The notes: generated from the sequence alone by a model not told the origin. DNA of 64,000 nucleotides from Piezodorus guildinii (GCA_023052935.1 CM041292.1:103235906-103299905), one strand, 5' to 3'. Counted from the stretch's first letter, positions 1 through 13,600 are shown. Numbers and translations: made by a program.

Positions 1-484
1 TGGAGCACCCCGGATGAATGTGTAATTGCTGTGTGTGTACAGGAGGTGTGAGAGGAAAAGAAAGTGGCTACGTGCTCCGAAACCATAAAAAGGAAGAGAA
101 AATAGTCATAATAGGAAATACCTACTATATTCCCACGTGGCCGCATTAGGTCCAGCTCCTTCTGTATTTGTGCATCACCTTGTCCAGCTTTATCTCTGGT
201 TACAACTGATAATGGATAATTTAATGTTTATATTTTTTTTTTCTCACGACATTTCTAGAAATATCACACACACACGCGAAAAAAGGTAATATTAAAAATC
301 CATTTCTTTTTTAATAATGTGTAATATATTTTTTACTTCACATATTGGAATCACGAATCTGCATGAATTTATTTTTGATACCAATAATAAATCATATAAT
401 AAGTTGAACCTTAACTAAGACTTGTATAGCCATTAGAATGAGTTGATAAGCTGCTGATAAAAGCTTTACATCCACAAACTTTAC
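1..484. other. AT-rich non-coding stretch
   Basis: No open frame, repeat boundary or RNA gene is recognisable. The first ~200 bases are less AT-rich than the rest, and the remainder is AT-rich with short T runs. Confidence 0.5.
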
Positions 485-499
485 ATTTAATTAAAGTTC

Positions 500-1358
500 T
501 TCTTCTTCCAGTGGCGTGACAGGCCGTATAGGCCCTAGGCCTGGCGGTGTAATCTCCTGTGAGATTTTCGATTTTTCACTGGAAATACACATTTTAAGGT
601 CTCCTGAGACAAAATGACAAAATTCCGCAAAAAAATCTGTGTGAGTGTGTCCGTGTTCGCAAATACTAAAAGGTGTACGGGACCGAAATTTCAAGTTTAA
701 GACAACTATACGCCCGAAATGTTACAGCTACTTTTTCATCAAAATCAGCTATTCAGAAGACCCACTTTATATCTTCCATTTTGAACCTTTTCACGATTTT
801 CTCGAAAACGACTCTAACATTTTGGATTAAACTCGCTATATGGATGTAAAATTTAATGGAATTCAATATGATGTAGGTTTCATTCTGATTGAAATAGTCT
901 GACACGGCTTAAATACTGATATTTTAAATGTTCCTCATCTTAAACTACCTCTAATTTTGTAGATTTCAAAAAATTAGGAACATCATGTTATTAGTATTGA
1001 TAAATAATGGCTAAATATGCAAGTTGAGCGAATTTGATTGAAGTAGAAAAGAACAAACATATTTTGGTATGCAACACTAGAATAGTGATATAAATGAGAC
1101 TGTTGGAAACCGAAATATTTAAAAAAAAATAATAATACGTAGAATCGTAAAGGTTAATGGTGAAGCACTGATAAAATAAAGTGATTGTTGTAGTTAAAAA
1201 TATAATAGATTATTTAATAAAACACGTGTCTCTATTGATATTTAATTTAATAATTGTTTAAGAATTTATTTTCATGTCTAAATGTATTTAAAAATTCTTA
1301 AATTGATTTTTGCAACTGAGGTAAGTAAAAGTCGTGTGTTGCGCGCACCAGATTTTTT
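500..1358 (+). repeat. Rpt-A, diverged copy
   Basis: An old copy of the unclassified high-copy family called Rpt-A here. Recognisable blocks in order are: the 'aaatacac..ttt.aggtc.cctgag' block near 585, a degraded GT tract near 640, the 'gacaactatacgcccga' block near 700, the 'gattttctcgaaaacg' block near 790, and the end block 'gtcgtgtgttgcgcgcacca' at 1331-1350. Many substitutions separate it from the copies at 51-57 kb. The short frames inside it are not conserved and are not called as genes. Confidence 0.75.
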
Positions 1359-3080
1359 GAATCTGCATGGAAATCAAATCACTGTTCTGGTAGTAGTTTT
1401 TCTACCTGTTTTGAGTGGAAATAGTCCTTAGAGTGAGCGTTATATGAAACAGGTATACGACTTGGACAAAAATGAATTCTTAGAAGCTATAAATTTTAAA
1501 GTAGTCTAAAAAAGAGGAATAATTTAATAGAAAAAGGCGTCTTACGAAGCATTAATGGCTTGATGTTCAACCTGAACTTCAAAGAGTTTAAACAAAAATT
1601 AAAAATACATTTCTCACTTTGAATTATAAATCACATTTGTTTAGTCAGCTCGTTTAAATTTTTATTCGTTAGGAACTCAATGTTTAATTTTATTTATGAA
1701 TTTATAATATGAATTACCTTAACAACTTAGATACCGCGGAACTCACTTCTTTTTTAAACATATAACAAAATCGAAACATATAATATATATACCTTTTAAA
1801 ATTTAAATTAAGTTTGCATTTAGTTTACAGTTAAACATTCATTTTCATGAAAAAGTATTAAATTTAAAATGATTAATAACAATGTTATTTTACAGATTTA
1901 TAACAACTTACCATTTATGTTAACAGCTTAGTTGAAATTCGGTACGTAATATTGTTTCTAAAATCGTGCGCACTAAATGGAAGAATAAAACTTGCACGAG
2001 TACATTTAACTATTACAATCTCCCCTTTTACCAATAACATATGATTATGATTGTAAATATAAATAATTCTAAGCTGGAGAAGAATCCTGCTTTGAAAATG
2101 TATATTGAAAAAAAGAAATAGCTTACGCGATCAAAATTTTTAAAACAAGTAGTGCAAGGATAAGCCTATATAAGGAAAAATAATTTCTAACCTCCCTTGT
2201 CATAGTGTGGTGCGAAAGGTTACAGTTGATGTAATTGTTCGTGATTTTTTTTAAACCATTTTCTTGGTTACTAAATTATTTGTGGTAAGGACTAAAATTA
2301 TATAAAACACTCTCATCATCATTCCAGATATTTTTTTCCAACAGAATTTTGTAACTCTGTAACCAGCTTAGTCTTAAAGAGCAAATTTACATCACTTAAA
2401 CACGTCGTATAGATAGGTAATGTTTATTAGTTGTTGCTTATGTCATAATTTTTCAAACCTTCCCTTTTAAAATATTTCCGGGTAAACATCGCGAAAAATT
2501 AATTTTTGCCGATTTTTAAAATTTATATACAAAAAAGGACTACGTTCTCAAGATTGAAATTTTTACAGCAAATAGGATCATGGCTAAGCTATATAAGAGA
2601 AAATAGTTTAAACTATATATCTTTTTCTTTTCATACTTTTATCTCGTTAAAAATATCGTTTTTTATTCATTTTCGAGAATTTTTTAACCACTTTCTTCAC
2701 TGTTTAGGTAATGAGTTGGGAGGACGAAAAATACATAGAATGTCCTTTATGTATACATAGAATGTACCTTATTGTTAGTTTTTGAGTTGATTTATTCATT
2801 AAAAATTACAGGAATAAGAAAGATTTCCCGTTTTGGCCAGCGGAACTGACTAAATAAATTGCAATATTAAAAGTATTGGTCCGAATTTTTTTTATTTAAA
2901 GTTTTATATTCACGAATGTATGGAGAATAACTGTCCTAAAATCACGAAAATCAAGAATTTCGTACGGCGAAATTAATGAAAATTGGACGATTTCAAACGG
3001 ATTGACCCATATATAGAGATACAAATAATTATCTATCAGTGTGTGTGTTTAAAAAAAAAAAACAATTTTAAAAAGTCATC
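1359..3080. other. AT-rich non-coding stretch
   Basis: Very AT-rich. No transposon ends, RNA genes or credible coding exons are seen; short frames here look random. Confidence 0.5.
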
Positions 3081-3084
3081 TAGT

Positions 3085-3163
3085 CTTTGAAGAGAAATAA
3101 AAAAAAAAAAAAAAAAAAAAATAATTTTATATATATATATTATATATATATATATATATAAAT
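3085..3163. repeat. poly(A) followed by (TA)n
   Basis: A run of about 20 A residues is followed by an interrupted (TA)n tract. Poly(A) next to (TA)n may mark the tail of a decayed retroposon, but no body is recognisable upstream. Confidence 0.7.
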
Positions 3164-4044
3164 ATAAATTACTTTTTATTAAGGTAGTCAACGAATATTC
3201 TAGGAAACTTCAGATAACAGGAATAATAATGGAGCCCATAAAAACTTCATCTCATTTTTTCTATTGAATTCAGAAAAATAGGAGGACACTTACTTTTCAA
3301 ATAATGATATTGTTCCTCGAAAGTGTTTTGTACAACAGTTTCAGGAGTTATCAAAGTGTTTTTTTTTTTTTTTATTTCTTGGTATTTCGTTGTATTGTTC
3401 ATGCGCATCTTTCCATTAGTTATCAGCAACCTGAATAAAAACCAATTTTTCGTTTGATGTAGCAATAGTTGCCCACTGATATGATTTTTTTTGTTTATTT
3501 GTTTCATATATTTATTTTAAGAATAATTTTTCCTCAGACGTAAAGTGACATTGTAAAACTCAGTCTAAAAACACTTCTTTTTTTCCGAAATATTCCTTTT
3601 AATTTTGGATATGTTAAAATGTTAATTAAACGCTTAAGTAAATATCTCAGCTTGTTAAAAATTATAATTATCGTTTATTATGTTATAAAATATGATGTTT
3701 TTAATGTATGAGATAACTTATAAATTAGAGGTAAAAGTCTATGAAAAGAGTTTTAATATTAGAAAGATTTAATTAAAAAAATATATTTAAATATATTTAC
3801 AGAAAAGAAATTTGTTGAATAAAGCAAATTAAATAATATCTAAGTAATAAATACTAGTAAAAGGAACCCAGGAAAGCCTCATATATTTTCATCCGTACAT
3901 ATATTTTGCTATAAAAGCATAAATAAATTACAATATTTTTTTATTGATTCCCTAACAACTTTTTAAATAAAACGTTTCTTTGGTGTTTATATAACACTAG
4001 TTTATTATTATTATACCCAAATAGATTAGCAATATACAATTCAG
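3164..4044. other. AT-rich non-coding stretch
   Basis: AT-rich with a T run near 3360. Nothing recognisable. Confidence 0.5.
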
Positions 4045-4049
4045 TCATT

Positions 4050-4615
4050 AAATTTAGGCTCACCCGCACTCTAGACTGATTCGACAAGAAATTGCTCGCG
4101 CTTTAGGTTACTTCAACACTTACTAAACAGACGCTCTAACCTTCCACTTAACTACAAAAGACTCATCTACATGACCATCATAAAACTTATCTGAACTTAT
4201 AGAGTTGAGCTTTGGGGCTCTACTAAACCATAAAATTTTTCCGTCTTCAATCCTTATAATCCAAAATCCTTCCAAAAATCCTCAATGCACCTTACTTTGT
4301 CCCGAATCATCTCCAAAAAGACCTTAGTGTTCCATATGAAGCAGATTAGGCCCGAACCAAGCATCAATTTTTCCATGACAAACTCCACTCCCACCCTAAC
4401 CGACTTGTTTCAATCCTTACCTTCTCTTCCATTCCTGACAATCCTCCGAGGTGTCGGAAAGAAGATGGCCTAGAAGGTTTAGATTAATAACTGGAGTGCT
4501 GCTAATGGGCAGTTTCTCTTCATGTATTTCATCTCATAGCTCATTTACTTGTTGTATTAACTAGTACAGTTGTAAATATGATATAAATAAATAATAAAAA
4601 TAAAATAAAAAAAAT
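4050..4615 (+). pseudogene. Jockey-type LINE relic, C-terminal end of ORF2 and 3' tail
   Basis: A decayed 3' end of a Jockey-type non-LTR element. In shifting frames it encodes pieces matching the C-terminal part of ORF2 of the Jockey element at 28.7-33.1 kb: an 'LPLNYKRLIYMTIIKLI' stretch near 4140, then 'ELWGSTK' near 4210. Several stops and frameshifts lie between them. The 3' UTR carries 'tacagttgtaaat' near 4565 and ends in ATAAATAAATAA-type repeats. It shares this tail with the SINE at 46.5 kb and the fragment at 7.8 kb. It is a dead, 5'-truncated copy. Confidence 0.7.
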
Positions 4616-5540
4616 AGGCTTACCGATTTATTAAAACTTATATAAAAATAATTTGTAATTAGGACTCAGTGCCATTTCAGATTATTAGATTAAATTACAT
4701 GTATTATGGTGGTTCTGTTATAAATAATCTGGAAATTACGACATTTGTGATTAATAAAATCATCAATTTTACAGTGGAAAAAATATCTTAATTAAAAGAA
4801 AAACTAATAAATAGTTGACACTCACCATTATTAATCGAATGCGATGGACTAGTCTAAGGAAGGTGGATTTATAAGTAATGACCCTTAAAGTGTTTTGTTC
4901 CGATTAGTAAGGCCCAGATAGCAATTGGGTCGTGCTTTTTATTATTTGCTCTGAGCGAATAAGGAAGGAGGCTGGGGCTTGGTATTAATTTATGATAGAT
5001 TGCTAATTGACACTAGCTACCGGTAGAGCTCTGGTAATGGCCTGGTTCGGTATCAAATTGTTTTCTTTCACGACCCGTTTCCACGTTCCGGTCTTCGGCA
5101 GGTTTGTTTGGGCTTCTACCCGCTAACCTCATAATATTTTCATTAATATTGAAAAATTGGTCTTTTATAGAAGCTATTAGGCTTTCAGCTCGATATAGGA
5201 GCACTTTATAGCGCATGATAACCTTTCAATATCTGAAAACTACATTTAACTACCATCAATAACCCTTTTTAAAATATGAAAGTTATTAGTTTCTTGAAAG
5301 TTTAAAAGGTTTTTGAAAACTGTTATTCGATCCTTTGCGTTCTTCGGAAATGAATTGACTAATTTAAATGAATATTTAAAAAAACAGACAGGTTATTATT
5401 TGACTCGTATAATCATTACTACAACTACACTGTAATTTAAATTTATCACCTATACGACATTTTGTCAATTGCATTACAATATAAAAAACTTTATTTTGCT
5501 GATTCTAAATCATTTTTCAGTTTGTAAATAAATTGTATTT
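4616..5540. other. non-coding, moderately AT-rich
   Basis: The part from about 4850 to 5220 has somewhat higher GC than its flanks and a 67-residue minus-strand frame (5013-5216) with no recognisable domain. No repeat boundaries are seen. Confidence 0.4.
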
Positions 5541-5637
5541 TATTTTATACTAACCGCCCCTATAGACGATGTCATGTCTGAACTAGGTCTTAGAAAAATC
5601 GGGCAAGCCGTTCACGCATGATGCGAAGACCAAGGCG

Positions 5638-5728
<91 letters not shown>

Positions 5729-5900
5729 ATAATTATTACCTTTAAAATATTTAAAAAAAATCTATTTACCAAATTACTTTTCTCTTTTTTTTTTTTCATG
5801 AGATCCTTTTCGTGACTCATACAAACATAACAAAAAACGAATTAGAGAAATAGGTCAAGCCTTCCACGCGTAATGTGACGAGAAAGGGAAAAGGCGATTC

Positions 5901-5979
<79 letters not shown>

Positions 5980-5983
<4 letters not shown>

Positions 5984-6793
5984 GTTGTTTCACATGAAAT
6001 GTCTGTTTTTATAGTTTCTAAAATACATAAAGGATTTTGCAGGTCTCTATCGTTTTCTTCCGAATGTTTACATATTTAAAATAAACAGTTACTAATCCTC
6101 TACCTTTGTATTATAAACATTAGCTTCCCAATTAATTACCCACTTTTTAGTATACCTCCAAATATGAAGATGGAAACACGCGATTTTTGAGTAATATTTT
6201 TCTACGAGTTTAAACTCGGCCATTCAGCAGCTGAGACCGCTAGAACGCAAGGCGTTTGGGGAATGGAGTGTTAATGAACGGACCATTCGCAGCCGGTTTT
6301 CTAATTTGTCCGCTGGGGATACCGACTTGGAAAACTTGCCCCGAGGAAGACCTCCGTCCGTAATAGAAAACGATGTCCTCATACATACAGTAGGAGGAAA
6401 CCCCTACCAAAAAGTTAAAGGACTCTCAGCACAACTAAATGCAAGTGCATCTACCGTTTCCAGGCATTTTAAGTGTATTGGAAAAGTAAAAAAGCTCGAT
6501 ACATGGGTACCTCATGATCTCACTGAGCGGCAGCAAGACCCCATTGTTTTAAAACAAACCGTGCAAAAATTGAAAGAACTGGACTACGAAGTTCTTCCGC
6601 ACCCACCATATTCTCCCGACTTGTCCCCAACAGATTACAGGTTTTTCAGTTCGGGGATAAAAAAGTTGGTGTCACGTTGGGAAAATTGTGTAGAAAAATA
6701 AGGTGAATTCGATAAAACTTCGAATAAAATTATCTTGTTTTCATATCATATTTTTAATAAAAATCCTTTACCTTGAAAACGGACATTTAAAAA
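5980..6793 (+). mobile_element. mariner (Tc1/mariner) deletion derivative
   Basis: A non-autonomous mariner copy of about 0.8 kb against a usual 1.3 kb. The left terminal inverted repeat begins 'taggttgtttcacatgaaat' and continues to 'gtctgttttt'. The right end holds the complementary 'gaaaacggacattt' (6775-6788) but the outermost bases are lost. The left end abuts a (TA)n tract, in keeping with TA target preference. The interior holds a transposase remnant with a large central deletion. Confidence 0.8.
6180..6701 (+). pseudogene. mariner transposase remnant
   Basis: A remnant of the DDE/D transposase that cuts and pastes mariner elements at TA sites. The N-terminal DNA-binding part is present but degraded (the 'SAGDTDLENLPRGRPPSV' linker and 'LSAQLNASASTVSRH' helix-turn-helix from 6306). 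It joins directly, by way of 'WVPHDLTERQ', to the C-terminal 'HPPYSPDLSPTDYRFF' segment that carries the third catalytic aspartate. The region between, with the first two catalytic aspartates, is missing. At about 131 residues in the main frame against roughly 345 for an intact protein, it cannot be active. The frame has no ATG at its head; the upstream part lies in other frames. Confidence 0.85.
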
Positions 6794-6965
6794 TTTATCA
6801 TTTAAAATATTGAAAAAAGAAAAGAAAAGAAAAACTATTCACCAAAGTAACTTTTCTCTTCTCTTCTTTCAAAAGATCCTTCTCCTGACTGATATAAACA
6901 TATAAAAAAAAGAATTAGAGAAATAGGTCAAGCTGTTCACGCTTGATGCGATGACTAAGGGAAAA

Positions 6966-7840
6966 AGAAAAATATGCATAACAGTTTCATTTACATTACC
7001 CATTATTTCTACAATTTAGAACTGAATAGTATGATTTAATTTTATTCTGTCGAAAATAACGTCTGATGCCATTCTTGAGAAGACAATACCGAAATAAAAT
7101 TACGAAAGAGTATTACCGACTTGCCCTACCTCTAATTGTCAACGAACATGGGGCCTCCTTTTACCGTAATATTAACATAATTTGTTCGACGAGGACACTG
7201 ATCTAGCCTACAATAAAGCTTTCTGCGGGTGTTATCTGGGTAGCATAAATGACATCTACAAGACATTTTAAGGTTCTCCTTGTTGCCGTCATCTATGAGT
7301 ATGTTACTATTTCATTACCTTTTTTAAATAATTTGTTTATTGTGGATCGTTCCAAGTTTTTTAAGACGTTGACGCCTGTGTCACAAAAAAGATTTTCCAA
7401 TTGAGCGGCGAGGAACCACGACTGTAGTAGATCATTACTCTTATATTCTTTTTATAGCATAATCTCTACCATTTTATTTAGATATGTCTTAATAACATTC
7501 CAGCCTAATATCTCAAAGCGCTTTGAAAGTAATCGCCATAGAAAGAAAAAATATGATTTTCAGCAATGAGATGAACTTGTTAATCAACCAAATATTTTTG
7601 TTAAATGATATTAATTTTTATTAAAGAGATTCGTGGACACACTAGTTAATATTACTGGATTATAGGTATAAATCGCGTCTAGGTTATGTAATGTAAATAA
7701 TAATAATAATTATTATTAGGTTATTCCAGCTAAGATGAAACTTGTAGAAAGTTCTTATTGTTAGCGGGTTGAGTAATATTTGTCAGAAAAAATCAAGTTG
7801 AATGTAAATAGTGAAGTACGTAGAAATATTTTAAATATAA
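6966..7840. other. AT-rich non-coding stretch
   Basis: No coding or repeat features are recognised. A slightly GC-richer part lies at about 7090-7290. Confidence 0.5.
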
Positions 7841-7844
7841 CCTC

Positions 7845-8030
7845 AAATCCATTCCCACTCTAGCCCACTATTTTCAATCCTTCTTTCCTCTACAATCCCT
7901 AATAATCCTCTGAGGCATCTGAAAAGAATAAAATGCCCCGGGACCTTCTAGTTTAGCATAGTTGTATCATATTTACTGAATGTATTTAACTAGACAGTTG
8001 TAAATATCTATAAATATAATTAACGAAAAA
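7845..8030 (+). pseudogene. Jockey-type LINE 3' fragment
   Basis: Short relic homologous to the last part of the 4.05-4.61 kb copy. It shares the 'aat/cctccgaggc' region near 7905, the 'atttactgaatgtatttaac' block and 'acagttgtaaatat' near 7995. It ends at the start of the (TCTA)n array, so the tail appears to have grown into a microsatellite. Only the extreme C-terminus of ORF2 and the 3' UTR are represented. Confidence 0.6.
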
Positions 8031-8035
8031 AAGTA

Positions 8036-8444
<409 letters not shown>

Positions 8445-10147
8445 ACATGTACAATGTACAATATACATGTATAAATATACTCTACGATTCGATTTATGCT
8501 CTAATTCATGGTGATGTATAGTTTGAGCTAAATTAATGTGCGTAAAACCTTCTCGACAACTATGTTTCAATATTCAAGACGTCAACTGAATTAGCAATCG
8601 CCCAAGGTGTTAAAGAATTTTGGTCTGGAATAATATACCAGTAATATCTAAAATGACCTAGGACATAATGGATGAAATTGCAATCAGGTCGGTACCTAAT
8701 TATGAGCGGAAATATGGAACATTCTTTGATATTAAAATATCTCCAGAATTTAACTATACGAGATCCTCAAAGAAACTAATGTATAGCCCTTAAATTGATA
8801 GGCCGAACCTAAATATTCATTAGAAAGCTATGTCGCTCAGTTGGTAGGAAGCTCTGGTCCTACTTAATGTACCTAAGTGGAAAATATGGGCACATGATCG
8901 TTCCAGAGACACTAGGAGTAGCGAAAGCTCATTAAAGAGGCCAGGTCTTTAACACCACTGACAGAAGATGACGTAACCAGCTTGGGATTCAGTGATTCAT
9001 ATTATGATTAACGAGGAATATCCTGTTGTTTCCTAGTGATTCACACAAAGATAATTATGCCTCTACAGTTACTCACCATGGAATTTATTTTCGTGAGAAA
9101 TAAAGATTGAAAAATAAAAAGTATCAGATGAAACATAACGGAAGGAATCGTTATAAACAAAAAAAAAAAAATGTGAAGAACAGTTCTGCTTTAGCTTTTA
9201 AATGCTAATAAAGTTTGTTTTTTTGTTATGAATGCCATTAAAGTAAGTTATTCTAGACAATAAACTGTAATGTAGCGGGGCAAGTTTCACTCTAGTATGA
9301 TTTTTATTGCATTTATTTAAATATTTTTTTAATAGAATAGTGCACTGATGGGATTAAAGATAATTATTATTGCCTTTTCTCTTGCAAAGGTAAATACTAA
9401 TCACAACAATGAAGGCCACGGATAATTAAATTATGTTAGACTGGCAATGGGTAGGGTGGATCAAAGTAATGATTAAATTTGTATTCGGATATAGATCGGC
9501 ACTTGAAACATTTCTTGATTATATATATTTCCTTCTAAGGGCAATTCTAATAACATTTGTTTGGTACTAAACCAATTTTCTAAAGTAGGCCGAATCAAGA
9601 GTTATTGCAAATATAGGTAGACTTTTTTAAAATTTAGATTTATTTAGTTATAAGTCTCTTAGGTTTCCTTAAAATTTTACGCATTTAATTAAATAGGTAT
9701 TTTTATTTTTTTTTTTTTTTCAAAGCCCGTTGAATGTTTGGAATTCCTAGGATTATTGGGATTGTAAGGTATATCTTCTACTGTACTGTGTACATTTAAA
9801 GAGAGAGGTGAGGAGGTGGGAAAAGTCTCCTCCACTTGTTTATCATCAATCTTCATCTTGTGACGGGTTTTTGATTCATTTATCTCTCAGTCAAGGCTGA
9901 GGCTAGCTAGATATTTTTGTCAATATTCTGGCATTCCTGCTGGGGATAGGGTCGTAAATAAAGGTTTAAAGTATCGTACAGTTTACGAGATTACAAAGTT
10001 ATTTTAGTAATTATTGTTTTTTTTAAATTTGGTATATTTCTGGATTGTTGAAATGAGCTTAGGGAGTGAGAACATCCTAAATCGAATACCGCAACGTATA
10101 TTTGATTACGAAAACAATTTTTCACACCTAAAATGTCATTTGTGGCT
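8445..10147. other. AT-rich non-coding stretch
   Basis: No transposon with clear ends and no coding exon. A weak tRNA-like stretch near 8831-8853 is discussed among rejected items. There are simple A and T runs near 9160 and 9705. Confidence 0.45.
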
Positions 10148-10300
10148 CAAAGGGGGCGCGGTTGCCCAGTGGGTTGTTGTTGGTTGTGTGGGTGAATGCG
10201 CGTTCACTCAGCGTTCAGAGCCTACTTGCCGGAGGGCTTTAAACTCTGGCACAAATCTCCGTTCATCCTCTGGCCCGAAGCAGTACTAAAAAAAAAAAAG
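10148..10300 (+). repeat. possible SINE with poly(A) tail
   Basis: A GC-richer block starts 'gggggcgcggttgcccagtg', which resembles a tRNA-like A-box head, and ends in a run of 12 A at about 10289. No clear B box or target duplication is visible. It could instead be a fragment of another retroposon. Confidence 0.4.
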
Positions 10301-10356
10301 TTTATAAAATCTATTTCTATATTTAATAATGCTAATCAAATGAATATGTTAAATTT

Positions 10357-10785
10357 CACGAAATCTACAAAATTAAAGGTACTTTAAGGAAAGAAAATTT
10401 AATATACCGACAGTTAAGCCCTCTATATTTCAAACAAATGAAACCTGTATGATATTACAGCCCGTTAAATTTTACATCCCATGAAAACATTAAAAATGCA
10501 TGTATAAAGTTGCCTCTTTGGTGGCTAATTTTGATGAAAAAGATTTTTTAACATCTAGGGCGTATAGTTGTCCTAAATATGGAATTTCAATTTCGTACAA
10601 CTTTTCGTTTACTGGACGGGCTGGACTGGACACACGCGCAAACAGACCTTTTTGTGGTACTTGGTCATTTGGACTAAGGGAACCCTAAAACTTGTATTTC
10701 CATTAAAAAACTGGAATTCGAAAATTTTTACGATTGCAATACTTTCCCTTACTATGCATTTCATATATGAGTGAGTAAAGTAAAA
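10357..10785 (-). repeat. Rpt-A, partial diverged copy
   Basis: Reverse-orientation copy holding the 'ctacaaaattaaaggtactt' block at its left, the 'gggcgtatagttgtcctaaa' block near 10558, and the 'ggaattcgaaaattttta' block near 10710. The terminal palindrome is degraded to 'ccttactatgcatttcat', and the CA tract is nearly lost. Confidence 0.75.
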
Positions 10786-12149
10786 ACTGCAAAATCAGTT
10801 CAAAACACTGAACTTTTTCTTACTATTTACATTACATCGAGATTAATGAATGTACATGGTGGTCATAGAAATTGCTTTAGCTTTGTATGGTAATGAGTTT
10901 GATCAAATACGAACATTTTTGTTACTGTCTACTTATTTACATCATAAACTTGATGAAATAAAATATAAAAAAAAATATATATATATCCTTTTTTTAATTC
11001 TAGGTTAGTGGTTTTAACTACTACCAGAATTAAATATTTAATGACGTCGATTTTTAAGCATTTTGCTATTAAAAACAATTAACATTGTGAGATTACACTG
11101 AAGTGGAAAAACACAAATCAATAGTGGTCATAGTTTTGAAAGTTATATGATAATTAGTTTTAGTGAGAACATAAATATCTACATATTATATATTATTTTT
11201 TGGTTTCAACGGCATTTTTAAAAACATGCGCATATCCTTCATTTTGGAAACATATTTTTTACTGAGTTATATTTCTGTTATAACGACTGTATTTTTCTTC
11301 ATAATATATAGGTCAAAAAAGAGGATTAGAGGTTAAACTCAGAAATACTGTTTAGTTACATCTTATATTTTAGCTTTCCCAGACTAGTTTATTATAATTT
11401 TACAAAATGTGATTATGTGATAATAATATTAGAACCTAAGACTTTGATAACATTCCATAATCAAAGAAATGTGTTGCTACTACCCAAAATGAGTGGTTTA
11501 CTATTACATTGGTTTTGTATACTTAAAGCGAAATCGTACCAGTGTATTTTGTTCAAGCAGTTTTCGCACAACACATTTAAAAAAGTTGGCCTCCCCATAA
11601 TGTACCTTTATTCGGAATAAATGCAAATAACCTTAGAACAACAACCAACTGTACTTTTAAATGAGGAAGCAATTAGCGCAAGGATATTTAAAATTCCTCT
11701 AAACTTCCTGCCCTCGCTAATGAAAGAATAAATATAAAGGCACGATACTAATGCACTTGTTCCATTGTTTGGCCGTTCTCACGGTTTGGACATTGCCTCT
11801 CATCTCTAACGGTCAGTCCATCCTCAGCTATGTATTTGTTGTTGTTGCTATGTATTTTAAAGCTCCTTTACAATATGTGAATGCATGTAATGACATTTAA
11901 TTTAAAATTAGATTGCACTGTGTCTCCAAGTTATCTCTGCCACTTTTGAATAGAGTTGGTTTGATTGATTTAGATTCATTTATAATTCCATGTGGTTCAG
12001 AATATTTTGATAATATTTTATTCCATTAAAGCCATAACTCTTTTTTCATGACTGTTGACACGATAGTTTCATTGCCCCAACTGTTCGGATGATTTTCATT
12101 ATTTGATCAACAGCATTTATTGGTATATTATAATTATTTTTTAATTCAA
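10786..12149. other. AT-rich non-coding stretch
   Basis: Contains a short (TA)n near 10975. No genes or bounded repeats are recognised; a 67-residue frame at 11417-11620 has no domain signature. Confidence 0.45.
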
Positions 12150-12335
12150 TACAAATTAATAATAATAATGCTTTATTTATTCTGGGACGAGCCCCCCCAC
12201 AAGACTTTAGTCTTAGAGTATAATAATTGAACACAATGGACTTAAACTAATAGCATGAACAAGTTAGAAAACTTAAAAGATAAATTCTAATAAAAATGCA
12301 CAAACAAGAAAAATAAATGTATGTTAACAAAAGAA
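12150..12335 (-). pseudogene. CR1-like LINE 3'-end fragment
   Basis: An ATT/AAT-repeat tail is followed by 'gctttatttattctgggacg', which matches the 3' UTR end of the CR1-like element at 51.7 kb ('ttttattctgggactaggtc') read on the same strand. Only the extreme 3' end seems to remain. The match is short, so the call is tentative. Confidence 0.45.
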
Positions 12336-12340
12336 CAAAA

Positions 12341-13569
12341 AATCTGGTGCTAGCAACACACGACTTTCACTTACATCAATTTGAAAAATCAATGAAAGAA
12401 TTTTCAAATAGAGTTAGAGTTAAAAATACGTGAAACTATTAAAGAATTAAATAAATTAAATTTCTATAGAAACATGGGTTTGATTCAAAAATCTATTATA
12501 TTATTATCTAAAATAATCAGTTAGTTTTATGTTCATTTCATCACTCTCCATTAACTTTTAAAATCTTGTGTATGAGATGATAATTTTGCTCGAAAAAAGG
12601 TGAAAAATGCATGATATAAATTGCCTCTTCTGGTAGGCTCATTTTGATGAAAAAAGTTTTGTCACGTCTCGGGCGTATAGTTGTCTTAAATATGAAATTT
12701 CAGTTTCATAGGACTTACCGTTTCCGCCCGGGAGTTACCACACACATACACACACACACAGACACACACACACACAGACACACACACACACACAGACCTT
12801 TTTGCGGGACTTGGTTATTTGGACTCAGGGGACCCTAAAACGTGTATTTCCGTTGAAAACTGGAATTCGAAAATTTTCACGATCGCAATACTTCCCCTTA
12901 CTATATATAGTAAGTGAAAGTAATAAATTAAATTAAATTTCTATAGAAACATGTGTTTGATTCAAAAATCTACTATATTATTATCTAAAATAATCAGTTA
13001 GTTTTATGTTCATTTCATCACTCTCTATTAACTTTTAAAAGCTTGTGTATGAGATGATAATTTTTCTAAAATCTTTAGCTTTCCAATGGTATATCATACA
13101 TGTATATTACTGCTCTTATGTTCAAAAATTAAAAATTGCATTAAAAAAATATTTTTTCCGTTTTCTCCTTTAGTTGGGTATCGAATTTATTCAATTTATA
13201 TATTTACCAGTTTTTCATTAGCGTTAACAAGATAATCTAGAAATTATTATTGAATCTACAAAATTAAAGGTACTTTAGCGGAAGAAAATTTAAAATATCG
13301 GCATTTAAGCCCTGTCAGACTATTTTTATCTTAATAAAACCTACATGATATTAAAGCCCATTAAATTTTACATCGATATAGCGAGTTTAATCAAAATCGT
13401 CGGAACCGTTTTTGAGAAAATCGAAAAAAGGTGAAAAATGCATGATATAAAGTGCCTCTTCTGGTAGGCTCATTTTGATGAAAAAAGTTTTGTCACGTCT
13501 CGGGCGTATAGTTGTCTTAAATATGAAATTTCAGTTTCATAGGACTTACCGTTTCCGCCCGGGAGTTAC

Positions 13570-13600
<31 letters not shown>

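Larger units (their letters stand above)
5545..6965. repeat. locally repeated segment, three partial copies with (TA)n
   Basis: The block 'caagc.gttcacgc.tgatg' followed by 'cgatga/gaccaaggg' occurs three times: near 5605, near 5855 (diverged) and near 6930. The first two run directly into long (TA)n tracts (5641-5697, then an AG run to 5726; and about 5904-5980). The second and third share a further upstream block ('agatcctt.tc.tgactgat/cat' and 'agaattagagaaataggtca'). The mariner relic lies between copies two and three. This resembles 3' ends of a retroposon with TA-rich tails, but the parent was not identified. Confidence 0.65.

Noticed and set aside
3247..3507. 86-residue minus-strand frame
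   Set aside because: Lys/Asn-rich and includes a coded T/A run; no domain. Typical chance frame in AT-rich DNA.
5590..5820. 76-residue frame with Ile-Tyr and Ser-Leu runs
   Set aside because: Translation of (TA)n and (GA)n microsatellites. The same applies to the frames at 14733-14954 and 48559-48861.
8825..8900. tRNA-like stretch 'gctcagttggtag'
   Set aside because: Good A-box resemblance but no B box at the right distance and no cloverleaf; at best a decayed SINE head.
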